From: Planotetraspora mira
Lineage (GTDB): Bacteria > Actinomycetota > Actinomycetes > Streptosporangiales > Streptosporangiaceae
DNA: 64,000 nucleotides
NCBI RefSeq assembly: GCF_016863275.1
Contig: NZ_BOOO01000024.1
Coordinates: forward strand, 62,001-126,000
Direction: 5' to 3'
Within the stretch, counting starts at the first letter, position 1. Every line of letters begins with the position of its first letter. Shown piece after piece: positions 57,376 through 64,000 of the stretch. The notes under the pieces were generated by a model. The model saw only the letters and a program-made list of their open reading frames with translations, searched no databases and was not told where the DNA came from. The position numbers and the translations under genes were made by a program.

Positions 57376-58398
57376 GTGTGGCGCGTGTGGAAGGCAGGTT
57401 GGCGTCGGCGTGGCGCGGCGTTGGTGGCGGCGGCGGCCGTCCTGGTCGGGGGTTTCACGGGCGTCTCGTCAGCAGGCCGGCGGGGTCCGGACCGCGTCGA
57501 CGTGCCGGTGTCGGAGGGCCGGCCGGGCCCGTACCGCGTCAACGTGCTGACCTACAACGTCTGCGCGGCGAACAACAGGGACAACACCTGCACGGAGAGC
57601 CTGAAGCCCGACCGCAGGCGTGCGTGGGCGGGTAAGGTCGCCGCGCTCGTCCGCCAGCGGAACGTGGACGTCGCCTCGTTCACGGAGATGTGTTACGCGC
57701 AGGTCGACCTGCTCCAGCGGAGGCTTCCGGACTATCAGATGGTGTGGTTCGGCATCGACCGGGCGCACTCGCGCGGAGGCGGAGGCGACAAGTGCCGGCG
57801 GTTCTGGGGCGACCTCACGTCCCGGACGACGCCCCCTGACAAGAAGACGTTCGGCCTGGCCCTGGCGCTCAAGGGGCGGGTCATGGGGCAGCCGCTCCGG
57901 CGGATGCTCGCCGTGGACGCGGCGCCCAGTCCCGGTTCGAAGGTCCATCCCCGTGGACTGCTGTGCGCCACCAGCATGGTGGGCCCGCGCCGCTCGGTGA
58001 GCTGCGTGACCCACATCTCGGAGACCGAGTCGCCCCGGCAGGTGGAGGACCTGGTCGCGAGGTACGCGGGGCGGAGCCCGGTGATCCTCGGCGGCGACTT
58101 CAACCGCAAGCCGGAGGATCCCCAGCTCACCGCCGTGTACGGCCGCGGCCTCGGCACCGGGAGGTACACCGAGGTGGGAGCCGGGCCGTACATGGCGCAG
58201 CGCCGGACCGGCACGCCCACGACCAGAGGCGGCCGCAAGATCGACTATGTCTTCGCGACCGAGGCGGACTTCATGGCCGCGGGCGCCGAGGTGATCAAGA
58301 CCACGCCCGAGCTGTCCGACCACCTGGTCCTGGCCGGGACCTTCATCGGGAAAGCTCGGTCGCCGCGGCGTGCCGCCGCGCCTTCGCCTGGTAGTTAG
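57376..58398 (+). CDS. Secreted endonuclease/exonuclease/phosphatase (EEP) family protein
   Basis: The protein has 340 residues, GTG start after a G-rich SD. The signal region has WRRRGAALVAAAAVLVGGFTGVSSAG (about residues 9-34). The EEP fold has VLTYNVCA, FTEMC (metal-binding Glu), GGDFNRKPEDP (catalytic Asp-Asn pair), KIDYVFA and SDHLVLAGTF. Substrates of the fold include DNA, RNA and phospholipids, and secretion points to nutrient scavenging or sphingomyelinase-like use. The two Cys in CAANNRDNTC might form a disulfide. The 3' end overlaps the convergent gamma-carbonic-anhydrase-like gene by 56 bases. Confidence 0.85.
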   Translation: MWRVWKAGWRRRGAALVAAAAVLVGGFTGVSSAGRRGPDRVDVPVSEGRPGPYRVNVLTYNVCAANNRDNTCTESLKPDRRRAWAGKVAALVRQRNVDVASFTEMCYAQVDLLQRRLPDYQMVWFGIDRAHSRGGGGDKCRRFWGDLTSRTTPPDKKTFGLALALKGRVMGQPLRRMLAVDAAPSPGSKVHPRGLLCATSMVGPRRSVSCVTHISETESPRQVEDLVARYAGRSPVILGGDFNRKPEDPQLTAVYGRGLGTGRYTEVGAGPYMAQRRTGTPTTRGGRKIDYVFATEADFMAAGAEVIKTTPELSDHLVLAGTFIGKARSPRRAAAPSPGS

Positions 58399-58882
58399 CC
58401 GGAGTGCGGGCGAAGGAGGCGCGGTCGTCGTCGGTGAGCTCGCGGACGATCCGGCCGGGCACGCCGGCCACCAGCACCCCGGCGGGGATCTTCGCGCCGG
58501 GGGTGACGACGGCGCCGGCGGCGATCAGCGACCCCTCACCGACGACGGCGGCGCCCAGCACGGTCGCGCCGATCCCGACCAGCGCTCCCGCGCCGATGTG
58601 AGCGCCGTGCACCATCGCCCGGTGCCCGAGGCTCACCCGATCCTCCAGGATCGCCGGCTCGCCGGGATCGGAGTGCAGGCAGCACAGGTCCTGGATGTTG
58701 CACTCCGCGCCGACCTCGATCCGCTCGTCGTCGCCGCGCAGGACCGAGCCGTACCAGACGCTGGTGGCGCGGCCGAGCCGTACCCGCCCGACCACCACGG
58801 CCCCCGGGGCCACCCACGCCTCCGGGTGGATCGTCGGTACGGCGTCGTCGTCCAGGGCTGCGATGTACGGCATGCGGGTCAT
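58343..58882 (-). CDS. Gamma-carbonic-anhydrase-like hexapeptide-repeat protein
   Basis: This 179-residue left-handed beta-helix protein begins AWVAPGAVVVGRVRLGRATSVWYGSVLRGD, then CNIQDLCCLHSDPG and VSLGHRAMVHGAHIGAGALVGIGATVL. His70, His87 and His92 occupy the positions of the zinc ligands of gamma-class carbonic anhydrases. It may be an anhydrase or a related transferase. Many annotated members show no anhydrase activity. GAGGAG lies about 10 bases before ATG 58882. ATG 58873 is an alternative. Confidence 0.88.
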   Translation of the reverse strand: MTRMPYIAALDDDAVPTIHPEAWVAPGAVVVGRVRLGRATSVWYGSVLRGDDERIEVGAECNIQDLCCLHSDPGEPAILEDRVSLGHRAMVHGAHIGAGALVGIGATVLGAAVVGEGSLIAAGAVVTPGAKIPAGVLVAGVPGRIVRELTDDDRASFARTPANYQAKARRHAAATELSR

Positions 58883-59035
58883 GATTCCACGCACTCCTCG
58901 GCCGCCTGAGGGCCGGTGTCCTGCAATTTTCCCCTGGGGCTTGTGGCGTTCGGGTTGCGATGTCCGGCGGATAGCAGGAAAGTCGTGTCCTGACGTGCGT
59001 ATCGCCTCTCTGTCTTCCGACCCCCAGGGCTTGTC

Positions 59036-60292
59036 ATGACCAACCAGACCGAGAACTTCCCCGACCTCATGAGCGACGACTCCTTCGAGGTCGTCATGCG
59101 TGGATACAGTCGCCGGCAGGTCCACGACTACATGATCCGGACGCGCAACCAGATCCGGGACCTGGAGGAACGGCTCGCCCGCACCATCGACCAGGCCGAG
59201 CAGAGCCGCATCGAACTGGCCGACGCCCGCCGAAAGGTGACCGAGTCCCCGCAGAACCCGGATGAGCTGGGCGAGCGGCTGAGCCAGATCCTCAAGCTGG
59301 CCCACGAGGAGGCGGCCGCCAACAAGGAGGCGTCGGAGTCGGAGGCCGCCCGCCTGCGTGACCACGCGGCCGCCGAGGCCGAGCGGCTGGTCATGATGGC
59401 ACGTGAGCAGGCCGAGTCGATCAGGGCCGCCGCCCAGGAGGAGGCCGAGCGCCGGGTCGCCGACGCGACCGGCGCCGCGGAGCGCCTCCTGTCGCAGGCC
59501 GGTTCCGACGCCGAGGAGACCCTGGGCACGGCCCGCGCCGAGGCCGAGGACACTCTGCGCTCGGCCCGGGCCGAAGCCGACCGGCAGTTGACCACCGCGC
59601 GACTGGAGTCGGAGCGGCACGTGGCCGACGCCAACGCGGAGGCGAGCGCCGCACTGGCCGCGGCGGACAAGCGGGTCTCCGCGCTCGACGAGCACACCGG
59701 CCGCCGGGTCGTCTACCTGACCGACACGCACACCGAGGTGATGCGCCGCCTCAACGAGATCGGGTCGGTCCTCGGCGACCTGCTGCACCGCGAGGCGTCG
59801 GCGGGCCCGCTGATCGACGAGGCCGCGGTCGTGCCTCCCGCCCCGCAGTTCCGCGAGGAGCAGCAGGCGGAGCAGCCAGCGAACGACGCTCCCGCCCAGC
59901 CGGAGCACCAGGCAGACGACCTGGCCGGCGAACTGGCCGGCGACCTGGCCGAGGATTCGGCCGACGGTCCGGCCGATCAGGGTGACGACCGGAACCACGC
60001 GGACGACCGGGTCGAGGTCGAGAGCCTGGACGCGACGGCCGGCGACGAGGCCGGATACGGACCGGGCTCCGCACCCGCCCACGAGAGCATCGACATGTTC
60101 CGCCCGGTCCGTGCGGTGGACCAGTCCATCGGCGACGCACACGAGGACGTCCGGGTGATCGTTGACGACGTCCGCCACGCCGACCCCCTCGGCTCCGGCC
60201 CGATGGCCATGGAGGTCGTGGACTACCCCGACGTCGACTTCGGCCGGGTCCGGCAGTCGCCCGACGATCAGGGGCCGTTCCGCATCAGGTAG
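59036..60292 (+). CDS. DivIVA-domain coiled-coil protein
   Basis: The protein has 418 residues. The N-terminal DivIVA-like segment (SFEVVMRGYSRRQVHDYM) targets negatively curved membranes. Residues about 45-245 are a long Ala/Glu/Arg coiled coil (repeated ADRQLTTARLESERHVADANAEA-like heptads). The C-terminal third is acidic and disordered, with LAGELAGDLAEDSAD repeats. In actinomycetes such proteins organise polar growth and the cytoskeleton-like polarisome (DivIVA, Scy, FilP relatives). It is probably one of those accessory scaffolds, since canonical DivIVA sits near the dcw cluster. Two strong hairpins follow the stop. Confidence 0.85.
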   Translation: MTNQTENFPDLMSDDSFEVVMRGYSRRQVHDYMIRTRNQIRDLEERLARTIDQAEQSRIELADARRKVTESPQNPDELGERLSQILKLAHEEAAANKEASESEAARLRDHAAAEAERLVMMAREQAESIRAAAQEEAERRVADATGAAERLLSQAGSDAEETLGTARAEAEDTLRSARAEADRQLTTARLESERHVADANAEASAALAAADKRVSALDEHTGRRVVYLTDTHTEVMRRLNEIGSVLGDLLHREASAGPLIDEAAVVPPAPQFREEQQAEQPANDAPAQPEHQADDLAGELAGDLAEDSADGPADQGDDRNHADDRVEVESLDATAGDEAGYGPGSAPAHESIDMFRPVRAVDQSIGDAHEDVRVIVDDVRHADPLGSGPMAMEVVDYPDVDFGRVRQSPDDQGPFRIR

Positions 60293-60320
60293 GAACCGGA
60301 GCAGGCAAGAAGAGGCCGGA

Positions 60321-60415
60321 CCCGTGAGGGCGTCGTTGTGACTGACACCAGCGACGACGCCCCCACGGGAGAACCGAGCGGAAGCCTCCGCCCCCGATAG
60401 GGTCGGAGGCTTCCG
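60321..60415. terminator. Two consecutive hairpins between the convergent divIVA-like and small-protein genes
   Basis: First, CCCGTGAGGGCGTCGT (from 60321) pairs with ACGACGCCCCCACGGG (to 60369), with small bulges. Second, CGGAAGCCTCCG (60379-60390) pairs perfectly with CGGAGGCTTCCG (60404-60415). Together they separate two convergent transcripts and act as a bidirectional terminator. Confidence 0.8.
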
Positions 60416-60418
60416 CGC

Positions 60419-60637
60419 TCACGGATCGGCGATCGTGGCACGTTCCTCTTGTTCACGCAGCTGACCGCGCAGCCCCTCGGGATCGTCCGCGTCGATGGTC
60501 ATCGCGCATCCCGCCTCCCGCTGAGCCATGGTCAGCGGGTGATGCCGGGTAGCCCACCACCGGCCCGCGTCACTCCGCCAGATCGTCCATTCCGGAAACT
60601 CCCGGGCAATCTCGGCGAGATGTCGGTCAAAGGACAT
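60419..60637 (-). CDS. Small actinobacterial protein paired with a GntR regulator
   Basis: The protein has 72 residues and begins SFDRHLAEIAREFPEWTIWRSDAGRWWATRHHPLT, with Trp-rich pairs and several His. It ends in a Glu/Arg-rich helix. Comparable 70-80-residue proteins with a WxIWRSD...WATR motif are frequent next to GntR/HutC regulators in Streptosporangiales and Streptomyces, often in several copies. Function unknown. AAGGGTGGA precedes the ATG. It shares the 115-base region 60638-60751 with the GntR gene upstream in the same direction. Confidence 0.7.
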   Translation of the reverse strand: MSFDRHLAEIAREFPEWTIWRSDAGRWWATRHHPLTMAQREAGCAMTIDADDPEGLRGQLREQEERATIADP

Positions 60638-60700
60638 CCGTCCACCCTTCCCTCGCCGTGTCCGGTTGTTCTTGACGTCTCTTTTTCAAGGTGCGGGACA

Positions 60701-60710
60701 TCTCTAGAGA
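60701..60710. promoter_or_regulatory. TCTCTAGAGA palindrome between the GntR gene and the small-protein gene
   Basis: A perfect 10-bp palindrome 64 bases before the small-protein start codon and just after the GntR gene. GntR/HutC-type operators are short palindromes of similar style, so it is a plausible site through which the regulator controls the small gene. Confidence 0.5.
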
Positions 60711-60751
60711 AATCAATGATCGGGATGGACAGGTCAACCTTGCCCCTTGAC

Positions 60752-61504
60752 CTACGCATCGAAGTCGTACTGGAGTACATACGATGCGGCGTCGAGAGTC
60801 ATCTCATTGAGCTCGATCGGAATACCTCCGGCGGCATAGGCCAGCCGGCTGATGATGATGACCGGTGTCCCCGCCGGAAGGCCGAGCAGGCTCGCCTCCC
60901 CCGGCTGCGGCATCCGGGCGCGCACCTCCTCGGTGAAGTGCACAGGGGAGTAGCCCAGGTCGCCGAGCCTCGCGTAGACCCCGCCGGGCCCCGTGTCCGG
61001 CAGGGTCACCGCCGTGCCCTCGACGAGGTCGGCGGGAAAGTAGGAGACCGCCAACTGGACGGGACGGCCGTCCACCGAGTATCGGCGGCGGCGCACCCAG
61101 ACCTCGTCGCAGTCGAGCACCCGGGCCACCTGCTCGCTCGCCGGTGTCCGCTCGATGCTGACCTCGTCCACGGTGTAGGAGCGCCCCCGGGTGTCGGAGT
61201 CCCAGATCGCCCGGCCCTGGCCCCACTGTTCTCTGGAGAGTCGCCGGGACCCGTGCCGCCTGATCGGGCGGAACAGGCGCACGTAGACGCCCGATCCCCT
61301 TCTCGGTACGGCCAGGCCCTCGTTGATGAGCACGGCGAGCGCCTGCCTCGCCGTCGCCCGCGCGATGCCGTACTCGGCCATGATCGCGTTCTCGCCCGGT
61401 AGTCGATCCCCATCACTCAAGGCGCCCGACAGGATCTGATCGCGCAACCGGTCGGCGATGCGGCGATAGATCGGGGGCTCGTGATGCACCGGGGACTCCG
61501 TCAC
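60752..61504 (-). CDS. GntR-family regulator, HutC subfamily (UTRA ligand domain)
   Basis: The protein has 250 residues. The N-terminal winged HTH is IYRRIADRLRDQILSGALSDGDRLPGENAIMAEYGIARATARQALAVLINEGL, with the wing in PRRGSGVYVR. The C-terminal UTRA effector domain spans about residues 95-245 (VLDCDEVWVRRRRYSVDGRPVQLAVSYFP, PVIIISRLAYAAGGIPIEL). Effectors of HutC regulators are usually small acids or sugar derivatives. This one is unknown. It is likely to control the small gene downstream and perhaps itself. Confidence 0.92.
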   Translation of the reverse strand: MTESPVHHEPPIYRRIADRLRDQILSGALSDGDRLPGENAIMAEYGIARATARQALAVLINEGLAVPRRGSGVYVRLFRPIRRHGSRRLSREQWGQGRAIWDSDTRGRSYTVDEVSIERTPASEQVARVLDCDEVWVRRRRYSVDGRPVQLAVSYFPADLVEGTAVTLPDTGPGGVYARLGDLGYSPVHFTEEVRARMPQPGEASLLGLPAGTPVIIISRLAYAAGGIPIELNEMTLDAASYVLQYDFDA

Positions 61505-61891
61505 GTTTGATCACCCTCTGTCACCAACGGGGGATTGGCGTCTACAGAGAACTTGCCCCGTCTTGTCCACGATCGCACAGAGTCTCTGGTTGGTCCCGTG
61601 CTTATTTTGAGCGGATCGTGCCCGTGTGGCGATCTCCGCGAGTTATTGCAGTCCGTAACCATGGAACGATCCCGGTCCGTATTTCACCGCTGTGCCAACA
61701 CTGAGTCATTAACGCTGCGAATACGGTCAGCCCGAGGCCGGGTGCGCTGTCCCCGGACGGGTGCGGGCGGCGAACTCCCAGGACGTACGGAAGTAACCCG
61801 GCGGTAAGGGTGCGCGGCCGTCCAGGGCGGCCCCATTTGTGACCATATGAAGATATTTGGGGACATAATGCAGTGAGCGAAGGAGTGACAG
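61505..61891. other. 387-base divergent intergenic region between the GntR gene and kynU
   Basis: No gene is seen. The part nearest kynU (61835-61875) is AT-rich with CATATGAAGATATTTGG and CATAAT, and probably contains its promoter. GAAGGAG (61880-61886) is the kynU ribosome-binding site. I see no repeat or RNA family. Confidence 0.5.
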
Positions 61892-63127
61892 GTGGCCATC
61901 AGCCGTGCGGACTGCCAGACCCTCGACGAGCAGGATCCCCTCAAGGGCTTCCGGGACGAATTCACCCTTCCGCCGGATGTCGTCTATCTTCTCGGCAACT
62001 CGCTCGGGGCGCTTCCCCGGCGGACCGCCGCCCGCGTCGCGCACGCGGTGGAGAGCGAGTGGGGCCGGCATCTGGGGGCGAGTTGGAACACCGCGGGCTG
62101 GTGGGACCTGCCGCAGACGACGGGTGACCGGATCGCGCCGCTGATCGGCGCCGGCCCAGGCGAGGTCCTCGCCGGTGACTCCACGTCGGTGAACATCTTC
62201 AAGGCGGTCACCGCGGCGCTGCCTCTGCGGCCGGGCCGCCGAGTGATCATCTCCGACCTCGACAACTTCCCCACCGACCGTTACGTGGTCGAGGGCGCGG
62301 CCAGGGCGCTCGGCGACTATGAGATCCGCGACATCGGCACCGTGGACGGCGCGCTGAACCTGGACGAGGCTCTCGGCGACGACGTGGCGATGGTCCTGCT
62401 CTCGCAGGTCGACTACCGCACCGGGGCGATGCACGACATCGACGCGGTGACCGCGCAGGTCCAGGCCGCCGGCGCCCTCATGGTCTGGGACCTGTGCCAC
62501 AGCGCCGGCGCCGTTCCCGTCGACGTGAGCGCGGCGGACCTCGCGATCGGCTGCACCTACAAGTACCTCAACGGAGGTCCCGGCGCGCCCGCGTACATCT
62601 ACGTGGCCTCGCGTCACCACGAGGACGTCCGCAACGTCATATCCGGATGGCACGGGCACGCGGCGCCGTTCGACTTCGAGCCGGGCTACCGGCCCGCCGA
62701 CGGGGTGCGCAGGTTCGCCTCGGGCAGCCCGCCCGTGTTGTCCTACACGGCGCTCAACGCCTCGCTCGACATCTGGGAGCGGGTGGACCTGCGGCACCTG
62801 CGCGCCAAGAGCGTGTCGATGACCTCGCTGTTCATCGACCTGGTCGACGAGCTGTGCCCGGGTCTCACGCTGGCGAGTCCGCGAGACGCCGACCGGCGCG
62901 GCAGCCAGGTGAGCTACCGCCACCCCGACGGCTACCCGGTGGTCCGGGCGCTCGTGGACCGGGGAGTGATGGGGGACTACCGCGAACCCGACATCATCCG
63001 GTTCGGCTTCGCCCCGCTGTACCTCCGCCACGTCGACGTGTACGACGCCGCGACGACGCTCGCCGAGGTGCTGAGCAAGGAGTTGTGGCGGGACGAGCAG
63101 TACCAGCGGCGGTTGACCGTCACCTGA
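61892..63127 (+). CDS. kynU: Kynureninase
   Basis: This 411-residue PLP enzyme cleaves kynurenine to anthranilate and alanine (or 3-hydroxykynurenine to 3-hydroxyanthranilate). Signatures are VYLLGNSLGALPRRT, GDSTSVNIFKA, SDLDNFPTDRYV, LLSQVDYRTG, VWDLCHSAGAVPVD and the PLP lysine Lys224 in CTYKYLNGGPGAPAY. GTG 61892 follows GAAGGAG. No tryptophan dioxygenase or kynurenine formamidase gene is in the window, so the pathway is split or kynurenine comes from outside. Confidence 0.94.
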   Translation: MAISRADCQTLDEQDPLKGFRDEFTLPPDVVYLLGNSLGALPRRTAARVAHAVESEWGRHLGASWNTAGWWDLPQTTGDRIAPLIGAGPGEVLAGDSTSVNIFKAVTAALPLRPGRRVIISDLDNFPTDRYVVEGAARALGDYEIRDIGTVDGALNLDEALGDDVAMVLLSQVDYRTGAMHDIDAVTAQVQAAGALMVWDLCHSAGAVPVDVSAADLAIGCTYKYLNGGPGAPAYIYVASRHHEDVRNVISGWHGHAAPFDFEPGYRPADGVRRFASGSPPVLSYTALNASLDIWERVDLRHLRAKSVSMTSLFIDLVDELCPGLTLASPRDADRRGSQVSYRHPDGYPVVRALVDRGVMGDYREPDIIRFGFAPLYLRHVDVYDAATTLAEVLSKELWRDEQYQRRLTVT

Positions 63128-63162
63128 CCGGTTCGCCGCTCAGATGAGCGGCGGCCGGGTCG

Positions 63163-63567
63163 TCAGCGGCGTTTGGCCAGGTCGGCGACTATCTCGCCGG
63201 CGAGTGCCACGCACTTGTCGCAGATGCGGCCGGCCTCGCCGTGGACCATGTGCACCCGGGGGCCGGGACGCTGCCGGCAGAAGGAACACGCCGCGTCACG
63301 CTTCTTGCGGCGGTTCTCCAGCGTCCGGCCGGCGAAGGGCGGCGTGAACCGTTTGCGCGCCGCCTGCCGGGAGAAGCCGAAGCGTTCGCCGATCGTGGTC
63401 CAGGACGCGCCCGCGTCCCGGGCGTCGCGCACCGCGAGGTCGAGCAGGATGTCGGCGTCGCCGCTGAGCTCGGTGCTGAGTGCGATCGCGGCGGAGAGGG
63501 TCTCCAGCGGGTCGTCCGGATCGGACGAGCGTGAGCGGGCCTGCGCCAGTAAATCGGGGGGCTCCAT
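63163..63567 (-). CDS. HTH protein with a C-terminal ClpX-type C4 zinc finger
   Basis: The protein has 134 residues. Residues 55-75 form an HTH-like helix pair (SWTTIGERFGFSRQAARKRF). Residues 94-119 carry the ClpX zinc motif Cys94-X2-Cys97...Cys116-X2-Cys119 (CSFCRQRP and RICDKCV). ClpX's own domain uses this finger for dimerisation and adaptor or substrate binding. There is no AAA+ domain, so it is neither ClpX nor a fragment with frameshift. A role as regulator or adaptor is inference. It is divergent from the PPOX gene. Confidence 0.78.
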   Translation of the reverse strand: MEPPDLLAQARSRSSDPDDPLETLSAAIALSTELSGDADILLDLAVRDARDAGASWTTIGERFGFSRQAARKRFTPPFAGRTLENRRKKRDAACSFCRQRPGPRVHMVHGEAGRICDKCVALAGEIVADLAKRR

Positions 63568-63657
63568 TCCGACAACCTTAGGTTGCCCGAGAAAGATCAT
63601 CAAGTGCGGCCGGTCCGGCGGCGACGCGGCCCGTACGGCACGGCATAACCTGGCGGC

Positions 63658-64000
63658 GTGAGGATGCCGGCGGACCGGGCACGTGAGCTCTTCGCCGCCG
63701 CCCGGGTGGCCAGGCTCGCGACGGCCGGCGCGGGTGAGGCGGCCACAGCCGTGCCGAGGCTCGTGCCGGTGACCTTCGCCGTGGCCGGCGACGTCGTGGT
63801 GACCGCCGTGGACCACAAGCCGAAGACGACCACCGATCTGCGCCGTCTCCGCGACATCGCCGAGAACCCTCAGGTCTGCCTCCTGGCCGACCACTACGAG
63901 GACGACTGGGAACGGTTGTGGTGGGCCAGGGTCGACGGGCGGGCGCGCGTCGTCGAACGCGGCCCGGAGCGGGACCGCGCCGTGGAGTGGCTGGTGGCGA
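63658..64000 (+). CDS. PPOX-class F420-dependent enzyme (TIGR03668-like), truncated by the window end
   Basis: The visible 114 residues from GTG 63658 (or ATG 63664) show the split beta-barrel of the flavin/F420 pyridoxamine-oxidase-like family: RELFAAARVARLATAG, VPVTFAVAGDVVVTAVDHKPKTT, NPQVCLLADHYEDDW and LWWARVDGRARVV. This pattern is specific to the TIGR03668 group of probable F420-binding proteins. The C-terminus lies beyond the window. A reductive role on small molecules is likely. Confidence 0.85.
   Translation, partial: MRMPADRARELFAAARVARLATAGAGEAATAVPRLVPVTFAVAGDVVVTAVDHKPKTTTDLRRLRDIAENPQVCLLADHYEDDWERLWWARVDGRARVVERGPERDRAVEWLVA

Overview
The window is high-GC actinomycete chromosome, almost certainly from the order Streptosporangiales (family Streptosporangiaceae or a close relative). 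Supporting markers are lsr2, clpC with a ClgR-type operator, DUF3180 beside folK, radA-disA, a DUF2342 metalloprotease, a PPOX/F420 family protein, and GTG or TTG starts with ATGA/GTGA stop-start overlaps. It is a housekeeping region: I see no prophage, insertion sequence, tRNA, rRNA, biosynthetic cluster or CRISPR array.

Layout. 0-9.4 kb: end of an ABC-F ATPase, a lipoprotein, a saccharopine-dehydrogenase-like reductase, an unusual ECF sigma factor carrying a zinc anti-sigma-like motif, a membrane span and a proline-rich tail, a secreted NlpC/P60 hydrolase, pyrophosphatase, a PBP4-type carboxypeptidase and a DUF2342 metalloprotease. 9.4-16.8 kb: tilS-hpt-ftsH-folE-folP-(NTF2-like)-folB-folK-DUF3180, a tightly packed purine-salvage, protease and folate block. 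16.8-21.8 kb: an orphan NuoD-like protein, a class V aminotransferase, a P450 and an NDUFAF7/MidA-like methyltransferase. 22-31 kb: cofactor and translation genes (DUF2520-panC, a nadB-nadC fusion, coaX, then class I and class II lysyl-tRNA synthetases in tandem). 31-40 kb: a small HTH protein, a second NlpC/P60 gene behind a c-di-AMP riboswitch, an ArgA-type acetyltransferase, two RDD membrane proteins (one with a long GYGQ low-complexity domain), lsr2 and clpC. 40-54 kb: an EboE-like protein, mutY, disA-radA, a merR-trxA pair, methyltransferases, a TIM-barrel protein, a TetR regulator, an EtfD-like Fe-S membrane oxidoreductase, a glycosyltransferase pair and csoR with its operator. 54-64 kb: proteins of unknown function, a PIG-V-like mannosyltransferase, a secreted EEP nuclease, a gamma-carbonic-anhydrase-like protein, a DivIVA coiled-coil protein, a GntR module, kynureninase, a ClpX-type zinc-finger protein and a truncated F420/PPOX gene.

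The strongest unexplained signal is intergenic. Three separate loci (9427-9598, 23717-24312, 40894-41064) carry arrays of a degenerate unit whose conserved core GTGATCATGCAC recurs every 53 bp (one interval is 54). Each array starts at, or within 10 bases of, the stop codon of a gene. In two loci the first core itself supplies the stop. The locus between panC and nadB is a mirror-image pair of five-unit arrays. Units equidistant from its centre resemble each other more than neighbours do, so the locus can fold into a very long imperfect hairpin. A G-quadruplex motif lies between it and nadB. I do not know of a description of this element.

A second theme is c-di-AMP. The window holds both the synthase gene (disA) and a c-di-AMP (ydaO-type) riboswitch controlling a cell-wall hydrolase, together with a recognisable promoter and an overlapping operator-like inverted repeat.

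Starts were chosen by eye from ribosome-binding sites and family lengths. Function calls rest on motifs recognised by reading, not on database searches.
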